Assembly: GCA_016169945.1 (NCBI GenBank)
Contig: JADLSH010000393.1
Location: 9,523,501-9,587,500, forward strand
DNA length: 64,000 nt
DNA from: Trachythela sp. YZ-2020
Lineage: Eukaryota; Cnidaria; Anthozoa; Malacalcyonacea; Clavulariidae
Reading direction: 5' to 3'
Shown: in pieces, positions 12,501 through 24,500 of the stretch
Position numbering within the stretch: position 1 is the first letter of the stretch
Layout of the letters: each line of letters opens with the position of its first letter
The notes under the pieces: model-generated
Database searches by the model: none
Told to the model about the DNA's origin: nothing
The model's input: only the letters and a program-made list of their open reading frames with translations
Program-made: the position numbers and the translations under genes

Positions 12501-15500
12501 TGCTTGAGCTGTTAGTGCTGTAAAGCATGGAAGTCTTACATAGAGATGTCGATCTTTAAAAGGTTTTTCTATCCATTCGCGTTTGCTTTCTCTTGCTGAT
12601 TTCCATATTTTGCATCAAGTGATGTTTCATGTATGCCGCTTGACGATTGTGAACTCCGCGTGAACTTGACACAAAGTCACAGATATGCAATTGATCGTCT
12701 AAATTGCCTGACTGAATAATTCTGATTTGTGCAAGGTTTGACCTATTAAATAGGCTACTGTAGGCATAGAAATATGTTTTTATTCCTATTTTACAATGGG
12801 CTTAATATTTTTGTCTAGTCGCGTTCACATATTATTGTCAGAACAGACAGGGTCTCAGTTCTGCGCGCACTAAGACAAATATTCGAATGGCAATGAGTTG
12901 AAATGAGTTGTGCTTTACATGTAGGTGACTCGCATATCCAGCAAAGTAAGAACAGAATGATGGAACAACGCTTTCGTTTATAGCTTTCCAAATGCAAAAT
13001 TATTTTGCGCACATGTATTATGTATATATTTTTAACGCTTTTATACGCTACAAAATTATGACAATTTCCTTGCGTGGCAGTGTCAAATTACTCATCGCAG
13101 TAAACATGGGTTTCATGTGGGAATTCCATGTGGAAGAACAATACATGGAAAATATTGATATTTTGAAAATTTGATGTCTTTCATGTTTCGTGATATATTT
13201 AGCTTGTCTCATCCTGCAAACTATGCTAGGGTATGCATAATGCATCTACTGACAGCGCGCAAGCCACTGGGTCAATGCCAATTAATAATTACCGTCTGGC
13301 CGTCTACTGAATATAATTTGTGTTGCATATTTGTTTGCATGTTTGTTTCAAGAAGCTAAAGAATAATAACAGTCCCGCAGCATTCCCTACCTTGCAGGTA
13401 CCCTAGTTTTAACAACTTATGACTGTCGTCATAGCCAGAGGAGGTATCGTCAGTATACCACAATGCATTGCGGTTTTGGACACATTGATACCATAGATAT
13501 AGGAGACCTAGATTGCTGACTCGGCTCAACTAGACGTGTCAAATTTTTAAAATCCAAGATGGCGGCTCAACCGGTCAAAAACAGTGAACTCAATTTGGTT
13601 ACCTGGAACGATAACTGGCGGTGAAAAGTGAAGCCAAACTAACAGTGCCTACGCCATCAAACGTGATTGATTTCACAACGGCCAAAGTTCAAAATAAGTT
13701 ACGAAAATAGAAAAAAAACTTGAAAAGCTGTTAAAACCTGCACGATAACTTATTTTATCCCATATTTTTATGGCTTTCATAAACTTTTTGCACAAACTAG
13801 CTTATACGAACTTATACGGCTTATACGACTGACAAAAAACAAAATATTTTCGCTGTTTGAACAAAAACACTGAGAAAACTAACTTACTTCAGTCACTCAG
13901 TGACAAAGATATGTTTTCCTCCTAGTTTTCCTTCTGTAATCTTTTTTAGCCAGTTACAAAGTAGAAACTACTTCGATTTGCAAAAAAACTGTTGTTTTTT
14001 TTCCAAAAAATAACACAAAAATAGAGTTTACGTACGGACCGCGCAGTAAATAAGTTGTGGGGGACTGAAACTGACGTACGGACCGCGTGAAATTGACTTT
14101 TGAGGGACTGAAACTGACGTACGGACCGCGTAAAAGGACTGGGATTTAGGCTTCACTTTTTTCCGCCTGAATGATTGAATGTTATCGTTCCAGATATTAG
14201 AAATTTATGGAGTTCACTGGTCAAAAATCATAGAGCGGTATAGGGAAAAACCATGTTTTTTGCATTTTGCGTCGTCCTACAGCTTCCGATCCCGTTCTAT
14301 CACATTATTTTGGAAAGAACTAACTGGTGTGAAGGTTTTGGATGAATATTTGTATAATTAGTACAATTTACATATTACAATTCAACCGGGCAAGAATGGA
14401 CAAAGACGAAAAGCGCAGTGGCGTGCTGGCTTGTGTTCGCCAGGGGAGGCCAGCTGGAAATTTGGCGCCCCTTCTAGGGGGGTTCGGGGGTATGCCCCCC
14501 GGAAAAAATTTTAAATTTAGAGCTGAAATTTGACGGAATTCTGAGAATTATAAAACGTCGTATAAAATACAAATGCGCAAGAAACAACACATTCAGGAGT
14601 TTTGAATAAATATATAATTCATATAATTCACTGCTTGGGCAGTGCGGTAGTAAGTAATGCGATATTGCGATAGCCAACATTGCCAAGAAAACTTGGCATA
14701 TCGGAAATCACTAATATTTATCCGATAAAGTTTTATCAGATCAGTTTTATAAGGATTTAACTTAAAACTCTTTTTCTCTCATTGGCTCAAGAATGCGCAA
14801 GAAACAACACATTGAGAAGTTTTGAATAAATATATAATTCATATAATTCACTGCTTGGGCAGTGCGGTAGTAAGTAATGCGATATTGCGATAGCCAACAT
14901 TGCCAAGAAAACTTGGCATATCGGAAATCACTAATATTTATCCGATAAAGTTTTATCAGATCAGTTTTATAAGGATTTAACTTAAAACTCTTTCTCTCAT
15001 TGGCTCATCGGATCTGACAAAATTCCAATTTGGACTACCGCTTTTGTGTGATTTTGTGCAATTCGGCGCCCCGTTTATGTTTTGGCGCCCCCTAAAAAAC
15101 TTCGCTGGGGGGGCCATGGCCCCCCGGCCCCCCCCCTGCCAGCACGCCACTGGAAAAGCGTGCGAAACTGCTGGCCTAGTTTCTTTTCCTGTGTATTCCT
15201 TCAGTCTTTTACGAGTTTTTCTCAAGTAACGTGATTACGTGATATATATCTAACTATTCCAAAAGCTACTGTTGTTTATTTTCTTCTTTCATTGCTATTT
15301 ATACCAAAATACAGTATATTTATCTGAAAATTCTGGGGCATTCTATTATTCTAAAAAAACTGTTTTTTATCGAAAAGAATGCCTGAATATTGTTCAGCGT
15401 ATAATTGCAAGGCCAGACGTGGGGATTTAAAAGATGGTATTCGCTTGTCCTTCCATAAGTAAGTCTATAAAAGTAAGTATAAAACACACATATTGTATAT

Positions 15501-18500
15501 TTGTACACTATGACATACTTCATATAAACAGCATAGTTTAAGACTATGTTATGTATAAATAAGACAGCTTTTAATAGCATAAAAACAAATTGTTTTGTAA
15601 ATACTGTATAAATGACAACAAATGTAGTTTTGAGTTTGTTAGCTACAATATAAAAGTACATAAATATACAGTTTTAATAATTAATAAAATAATATTAAAC
15701 TGGAAAAGAAATTGTTTTGATGTCTGTGTCCTAGTCTATATATATGCATGTTGACAACAACTTTCATAGAGGTCCTTGTCCTGTTTAAGGTCTCAAAAGG
15801 ACCTAGGATTTGACTCCTGCAGAAACAATTCTGTCAAAAACTTTTAAGTTTTGTTCACATCAGTGAACCAAAGATAAATCTTTCCATTTGCACTATTTAG
15901 ATTTCCTATAACCAATCCCAGCCTGCTAAAAAGTTGGATAACAACAATAAAATAGGCAGACTGGATGCCAACCAAATATTCAGTCTTGTGTGAGAAACAC
16001 TTTACCCCCGACGACTATATTAGTAAGGGAGAGCAAGTAATAGAAGGCCAATCCAAGAAATATCTGAAAGGGTCTATTAAGGGTCTTGTGAAAAAATTAG
16101 AAGAAATTAAGGCTATATCAGAAGAACAGTCTTGTGAAAAAATTAGAAGAAATTAAGGCTATATCAGAAGAACAAAGCCAACATCTCATGTCAAATTTTG
16201 GTCATATGACTACAGATCTATTCACAAATGAGCAGAAAAATGAAGCTAATACAACTGGGTCTAGATACATTGAAAAAAATAAGACAATTTGCTATATCTT
16301 TGCACTTTTACAGTCCAAAGACGTACAAGTTTGTTCGCAAATCCCTCCACTTACCACATCTATCTACTATACGGTCATGGGCTTCATCAGTTGAATGTGA
16401 ACCTGGGTTTTTGAGTAACGTTATTGAACACCTTCAAAACACTCTAGAGGACAATAAGCCATCTCCTCGACGAGCAATTTCATTTCTTTTTGGCAATGAT
16501 TAACTCATTTATATGGCCTGGACTATGAAAAGTGATGACTCAATCAGGTTTCTTGGAGAGAACTAGATACTGTGAAGGTTTTTTTATGCATACTAGACAA
16601 ATTAGTCAGTTTCTTCAAACTAGTTTGTATTGAAAACATTCGCTGTCACTAGTTCTCTCTAAAAACCTGATTAATTCATCACTTTTCACAGTCCAGGCCA
16701 TATAGACTTGAGATTCCTTGACATCTGCAGCAGCAAGGAAGTCATCAAAGCAGTGGCGTGCTGGCAGGGGGGGCCGGGGGGCCATGGCCCCCCCAGCGAA
16801 GATTTTTTAGGGGGCGCCAAAACATAAATGGGGCGCCGAAATTGGCACAAAGAATAGAAAAAAGGAAATTTTTTTTTGGAAGTAAATTTTTTGTAGGAAG
16901 AACCGTATTTATTGGTTAAATAGTAATATAAGAACGTTAGTAGTCCGGAAAATTTTTTTAAACAACCACATTGTCCCCCCCCCGTCGACACATAAAAAAA
17001 TTTTTATTTATCGCATCTAAGAGGCTAAACTATACACATATTACAAGGGGGCGCCAAATTTCCAGCTGGCCTCCCTTGGTGAACACAAGCCAGCACGCCA
17101 CTGCATCAAAGTCACACTAAACAGAGCATCAGAGTTTTCGGACCAGCAGACCAGGTAAATCAAGCAAAATAGGTTTTAACTTCAAAATACTTCACAATAT
17201 TATTCCCTGTTTTATATGCCAACCGAGATCCTCGAAAAAAAAAGCACCCAAAGAACCAAAACCTTTATTTTCTGCAACAAAATGTCTCGAACTGCTCAAC
17301 CGACCATGTGATGATTTTCAGACAACATTTAGCGATCGATTATTTCGTCTTTATTGAACTTAAATTATGCAAATATTCATCCAAAACCTTCACACCAGTT
17401 AGTTCTTCCCAAAATAATGTGATAGAACGGGATCGGTAACACCAGGAAGACGCAAAATGCAAAAAACATGGTTTTTCCCTATACCGCTCTATGATTTTTG
17501 ACCGGTTGAGCCGCCATTTTTAATACTCATGGTTGCCACGCGCGTGCGTTATAGACAGCATTACAGTCAGCAATCTAGGTCTCCTATATCTATGATTGAT
17601 ACATATTATCAATTCGCCGGCGCGTCTCGCTCATTGTTCGGTTGCCTTTCGGCTATCTGTAAAACAAGGAACGGGGAATCAAGGAACGGAACGAGGAACG
17701 GAACGAGGAAGGGAATCTGGGAATTGTAAAAGCCGGAATCTGTAAAACCCGGAATTGTAAAAGCCGGAATCTGTAAAACCCGGAATTGTAAAAGCCGGAA
17801 TCTGTAAAACCCGGAATTGTAAAAGCCGGAATCTGTAAAACCCGGAATTGTAAAAGCCGGAATCTGTAAAACCCGGAATTGTAAAAGCCGGAATCTGTAA
17901 AAGCCGGAATCTGTAAAACCCGGAATTGTAAAAGCCGGAATCTGTAAAACCCGGAATTGTAAAACCCGGAATTGTAAAAGCCGGAATCTGTAAAACCCGG
18001 AATTGTAAAACCCGGAATCTGTAAAACCCGGAATTGTAAAACCCGGAATCTGTAAAACCCGGAATTGTAAAACCCGGAATCTGTAAAACCCGGAATCTGT
18101 AAAACCCGGAATTGTAAAACCCGGAATCTGTAAAACCCGGAATCTGTAAAACCCGGAATTGTAAAACCCGGAATCTGTAAAACCCGGAATTGTAAAAGCC
18201 GGAATCTGTAAAACCCGGAATTGTAAAAGCCGGAATCTGTAAAAGCCGGAATTGTAAAACCCGGAATCTGTAAAACCCGGAATCTGTAAAACCCGGAATT
18301 GTAAAACCCGGAATCTGTAAAACCCGGAATTGTAAAAGCCGGAATCTGTAAAACCCGGAATTGTAAAAGCCGGAATCTGTAAAACCCGGAATTGTAAAAG
18401 CCGGAATCTGTAAAACCCGGAACTGTAAAAGCCGGAATCTGTAAAACCCGGAACTGTAAAACCCGGAATCTGTAAAACCCGGAATCTGTAATGGCGTGTC

Positions 18501-21500
18501 TCATTGTGTGTATATTTTTGCTTCTATTTTGTATATTTTGTCGATTCAACGTGTACTCCTGCAAAATACTCTAATGCGCTTATTTTCCTGCCGATACGAT
18601 GGTAATTTTCTAAAAATTCTAAAAACAAACATGAGGATTATAGAATTCTTCCTTAATTTAGTCTTTTATTATATTTTAGCGGCTATGTAGGCATGGAGTT
18701 TGCAAATTTCCACCAAACCCGGCCTTTTCGATCTTTGTGGCAAAGCCAACGGCAACGGTGTGTAATTTACCGCAAAGTCAAAGCCGGAATACAACCGATT
18801 ACAAGTGTGAAATTTTACGTTATTTTTGATATAATTTCGGGTATTTTAGGATTGAGTTAAGATACACAAATATATATATTATATACATGTATATATGTTG
18901 GAAAGTGATAGACATAGTTAATTAACGTTGATATAGTAACCTAAATTGAACTTTTAATTATAGAACATTTAAGCAGGAAAATAAGATTAAGCAAGTAATG
19001 TCGTGATCGTTGATGGAACTAAAGATGATTGACAGCATAAGATAAGTAAAGAATGTAGAATAGAGAGATAGTGTAGGTAAAGCGACGAACGCCGAAGCGC
19101 GAGGAGAACCGTGAATAAAAAACCTTAAAAACGTAAAGTGTGAGTGATTTATAGTGTTGGGGAACAGCAATTCCCGACATATATACCAAATATATATATT
19201 ATATAATTTATTAAGTAATCACTGTAAATCGCATAAAATGTCTGGTTTTCTCATATTTCTTACTGAATCATTGCAAGCATAATTGCTTCACTGAAAATTC
19301 GCTTATGTTCTACCTGTTTTGTTGTACAATATTGTACAGATATTCACGCACGTTTTGGCATCATAGTAGTGACAATCCTAGAAAAGCCGAAATATCAAGT
19401 ATATATAACTACAGTTGAAGATTTTTTTTTCTTGTTACATGTTGTCAGTCAAGACTACAGAATTACTGCGGCATGCGCTGACCTTCCGTAAGACTTTATC
19501 AGAACAGGAAAACCGTAATCAGTCCGTAAATAAAGATTATAGTCTATTATATAGATCAACTGTTAAACTTTATAAACTATATATAGTCTATAAACTACTG
19601 TATAAACTATCATAAAATAATATAACATTAAATATTTAAACGTATATATATACATAATATTTATAAACTAGTGATTGTCTGATTCATAAACTTCACGCAC
19701 ATGTGTACGCCTCGTGTAGCGGCCAGAACACACGGTACCAAATGATCCAGTGCCTAGCTAAATTTTCCGTTATTGTAACATCGCTCCAGTTAAAAGTAGG
19801 AACGTCAATTTTGGAACTCGTTTTCCGTGGAGTGAGTTTAGGAATGGCGAAGGTCCCAGCCATATTATAACAGAAAAAGGAGCGATACACTAGTAACACC
19901 AGGTACTGGCAAATGGATTTTAGTGAGCAATTTTTAGAACGTTAAATTAAAGCTTGTATAGTTATACGCGAGTGCAATGCCTTTGAAATCAAAGAGGCAC
20001 AACTAGATAATCAATAAATGACGCAGAACCACCTTTCCCAGAGCACCTTGCCAAAAGTACTTTGATGAGGTTCGATCTGATTGGCTTACAGTTTGAAGTG
20101 AGAACATAGGGCGGAGAAACACAATCTCTTTTGGCCTTTTACACAAAAAGAGAAATGCACCGTGCACAAAAAATGCGAACACACTTTTGTTCTTTGATTA
20201 TCTGAGATGGGAAATATGATGTTTTGCAGGTCCTAGGGTTAAATCGGCGGCGTGCAAATCTCGTGACGGATGTCAGATTTTCAAAAGTAGCCCGTAGCAA
20301 CCACAGTGTTTTTGTTAAATTACAGTTCCGGGTTTTACAGATTCGGGCTTTTACAATTCCGGGTTTTACAGATTCCGGCTTTTACAATTCCTGGTTTTAC
20401 AGATTCCGGGTTTTACAATTCCGGGTTTTACAGATTCCGGGTTTTACAATTCCGGGTTTTACAGATTCCGGCTTTTACAATTCCTGGTTTTACAGATTCC
20501 GGGTTTTACAATTCCGGGTTTTACATATTCCGGGTTTTACAATTCCTGGTTTTACAGATTCCGGCTTTTACAATTCCTGGTTTTACAGATTCCGGCTTTT
20601 ACAATTCCTGGTTTACAGATTCCGGCTTTACAATTCCTGGTTTTACAGATTCCGGCTTTACAGTTCCGGGTTTTACAGATTCCGGCTTTTACATTCCGGG
20701 TTTTACAGATTCAGCTTTTTACAGTTCCGGGTTTTACAGATTCCGGCTTTTACAATTCCGTTTTACAGATTCCGGCTTTACAGTTCCGGGTTTTACAGAT
20801 TCCGGCTTTTACAATTCCCAGATTCCCTTCCTCGTTCCGTTCCTCGTTCCGTTCCTTGATTCCCCGTTCCTTGTTTTACAGATAGCCGTTGCCTTTCCGC
20901 TGTAAACACATCTCTCTGAATCTCTCTTCCGTAACATTGTTATAGCAAAATGGCGCATTTTCGCTCTATTCGTGGCAATAAAGCTTCAGTTTTGGAAGCA
21001 CGAGATGTTTGCCGAATGCAAAAGCCCAGCATTGATAGAGATGCATTCTAGTTGTGTTTTTAAGGTGAGTTTTTTACTCCAAATTACTAGGTTATATCGA
21101 AATTATATATATTCGAGAGGACTTTGTAGAAACCTGAACTGTAATCTATTATATAAAGTCTATATTGTTTAAAAGATAACAAATTTCCTATGATAGTGAG
21201 TCATTGACTTCTGACAGCATCTGTAAAAGATGTATTAATATTTACGACTTCAAATCCTGATTAAGCTGGAGAATCAAAACAAGTTTTGACTCTATAGAAA
21301 TTAATTTTGTATGCACTATAAAAACTTACTTTGTAGAAGCTTTGTTATGTTTAAAACTGATTTGTTATTATTACATCTTGTAGTTCTTTGACTTTGATGA
21401 TACCCGGCAAGTATCCAGTCCAAAACCTGATATTGTGGGAATTTGATATTTTGCCATCGACTTGAACACTCAAGATCCTGACACAGTGATTGAAGAGCTG

Positions 21501-24500
21501 GATGCTGTACTCCCACCACTGAATTCCATGTAATTGCTACTATCAACATATGAATCCTGTCTGCTTGGTAGATCTTCGAACTCACCAAGAGTCGACAGAA
21601 GATGGTGATAAGGTTGTTGGTGGTAACAGTTATTGGTTATTGTGGGGTACACAAAATCCCCAACTTAAAAGAGCTCTGATCAGAAATGAAATACAATCAA
21701 TTTCTCCTGATAGTTTAAAGATAATATATGCTTATAGGGAAAAAGCATTACTTTACCATGGGACAGAGATGATCCAAGCAATAATTATAACAGTGACAAT
21801 AAATTGCTAATAAGAGCTTGGTCAATGAAAATTATTTAATGTGTGGCTCCAGTGTATGCAGTGATAAACAATATACTCGAGGGATTATAGGATCAAACTA
21901 CTGTAACTAAAAAATACAACCAGAACTTTGAAGGACACCTTCATCTGGAAGTTATAAATGCAAGCCAAAGAAACTTACAACTAAAACACTGCCTAAAGTA
22001 CTAATACTACCATACTAAAATGATAGGGACTTCAGAGTTATAGGACTAGATATTAGATGATTTTACTGTCTGAGCTTAGGTAATTCTACCCATGTGCTAT
22101 TTTTGTCACTTCACAAATACTGTAGAATGATATATAGTGATCTATTAATGGCATATGATGAGGGTGCACTGGAATTCAGTTCTGGCTGGTACCCTCATTT
22201 TTTGGTCTGACCCTGTGATTTAAAGTGTATGCCTGCCTGACACGACATCAGGCAAATTAACTGAGACATAACCATAAATGGTTAAATATATAACTCAGTC
22301 CAACCAGATACAGTTCTGGTGCACTTCTGGCATAACATAAGTTATTGGTTATAAGCAGAATACAGACACAGTCAAATTGATATTGAAAATCATTTATTAT
22401 TTTTCAAAAAAATCACCTGAAATTAAAGAAAAAGCATATTATTTTTTTTAAATGTTGCTATATGGTTAGAAAAGCAGGAAATAGTGCTTTTAATGTGCTT
22501 ACCCCTACCTAATCATACTGTATAAAATATTGTCTAGAGTCATAAAATTATTTATACTTCTAGAATTTCAATATTTACATGTTAATTAATTAACTTATTT
22601 ACAATAAACTTAAACCCTAAATTTTCCCTGTTAATGTCAATCGTATAAACTAAGATGATAGTTCATAATCTACATTTATGGTACAATATGAAACTGATGA
22701 AATATTGATAAAGTTTAAAACATGCATTATAATTACTTCACTGCACAGCCTTGTAATTGCTTTATATTATCATGAAAGATATACTATCATGGTGCATTTA
22801 TTGATGCATGCTGCAAAGCAGAATTACTGTACATTATATATGGCGGTTGACTGTTGTGTAAAACCTATTACAAGTAAAAATTCTGTTGTTATTATTAAAT
22901 GCTGGCCACTCTTCAGCAGAACTTTGTCCACATGTTGGATCTGTTTTGGCAATTGATATGAATTCAATAAACACTTTATCTTCCTCAAAGGTCCATTTAT
23001 GATGTTTTACTGGGGACTTTGTAGGAGTCAGCCTAATCTTTCTGCTGGGAAACTGTAAAACAAGCAGTAAGGATTAGTACCGCTCTATATTTACTCTATA
23101 ATTTACTAGACATAATCATTATAATATCTAGTTTCATTTAAATATCTTTTAGTACTCCTACTGTATTTCACATATAGTTGTGTTATTATCCACCAGCCAA
23201 TGTAAACCCTCACCTTTATCAGCTTTTTCAATCTGAGTATTTAAATGCCTGATATGATGTCATGAGATAAATTGGATTTGTTTTTATGTCAAATCCCCCA
23301 CCCAACCCTACCTATAATTTCTCATGACATTCAAAACAAAACTAATGTCCTGCTGAAAGGGGCATATAAAGTAAACTGCCTAATACCCCCACTTAGCTCT
23401 GGGGTTAGAGGACCAAGGGTTTTAATACATTGACTGGTGCAAATATTGTTTGCTGATTGTATAATTTTCATGTACCTTTGCTTTTGATGATGTTCCAGGA
23501 CTCTTAAACAAAGCTTGGCTGGAGGTTGAGTTTTCCTTACGAGAAAGTCTTCGTGTCTTTCTATCTGGTTTCCCTGGCGTATCACCCTTATTAATAGAAG
23601 TGTATACCCGCTTAGCAGTATCATTTTCTTCATCAACAAATATGACAACATCGTCATTATTAGATTCCGTTTTACTCCAAAATACTTGAACCCTATAATA
23701 AAATGGAAAAATACAGTCATATATAACCATACCTAACTTAAAGGTAACATTGAACTCAAAACAAGCAGCAACATATATGCGTATGTTCCAAAATTTAGCA
23801 TAATAGTTATATTCATACAGTAATTTTCGTCGCGCCATAATTATTCCCACGCTGTCTATTCCCGCCATCGGGGTTAGAATATCGCAAAAATACCCCATCT
23901 TCAAACCGCGATTACTCATCGGTTTTGAGGAGCAAATTCATGTTTTAAAGTATCGATAGAAAGAGTAAACATTCCTGAATTGGCTGATGTGATTTTTTTC
24001 AGTTTCCTCATTAAAAAGTACAATTTGCTCCTGGCATATTTCAAAGCCACTTTTGTGGCGTGTCCACTGACCCCAAGGATGGCAAATCTTCTTATATTAT
24101 TTCTTCTTATATCTTCTTATATTATTTTAAGAAGATTTTCTTTTAGACCAAATTTCTTCTTATATCTTCTTATATTATTCAATTTTTCTATAGCATTATT
24201 CAAGAAATCTAAATTGTCTGTTATGTAAAGCAGTCATTTTTAATTCAGATAAGATCTACATGACAACTGCCTGACACTTCGTATAAACATCATACAAATC
24301 ACCAAAATCACATATCGTGACATCATTAAGTTTTTGTTTGAAAGTCGAAAATCTTCTTATATTGCCTTAAATCTTCTTATAATGAATATAAGAATTAAGA
24401 AGATTTTTTTCTGAAAAAATCTTCTTATATCCATCTCTGAGTCTGACCCGGAACATGCATAAATACAATGCGTGATTAGCATAACTAAAATCCCATAAAT

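Larger units (their letters stand above)
13492..17594. mobile_element. P-like DNA transposon (4.1 kb), non-autonomous now
   Basis: An exact 8-bp duplication ATTGATAC flanks it (13484-13491 and 17595-17602). The ends are inverted and start CATAGATATAGGAGACCTAG. The inverted similarity reaches inward to about 14358 on the left and 17373 on the right once a MITE in the left arm is discounted, so each arm is about 220 bp. Inside lies a broken THAP plus P-transposase coding region. An 8-bp target duplication, a CA terminus and a THAP-bearing transposase together fit the P superfamily. Confidence 0.85.
17651..20887. mobile_element. Foldback-like element with tandem-repeat inverted ends
   Basis: A 10-bp direct repeat GTTGCCTTTC flanks it exactly (17641-17650, 20888-20897). 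Both ends read inward GGCTATCTGTAAAACAAGGA, then a short AACGGAACGAGG repeat, then a long array of 31-bp units. The two arrays are in opposite orientation. The 1.8-kb middle has no convincing transposase. Drosophila Foldback elements are known for long inverted ends built of short tandem repeats and for about 9-bp target duplications; this matches in style, not by sequence as far as I can tell. Confidence 0.8.

Noticed and set aside
17735..18489. CRISPR-like regular repeats
   Set aside because: Units are contiguous with no unique spacers, and the context is an animal genome; it is a tandem array.
17653..18564. 303-codon minus-strand ORF with RVLQFRVLQIPAFT-type repeats
   Set aside because: It is the translation of the 31-bp tandem array; the same array gives such frames in the opposite orientation at 20224-20905. 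No start context or splice support.
20224..20905. Two overlapping plus-strand ORFs of about 200 codons
   Set aside because: Translations of the right tandem array of the Foldback-like element.
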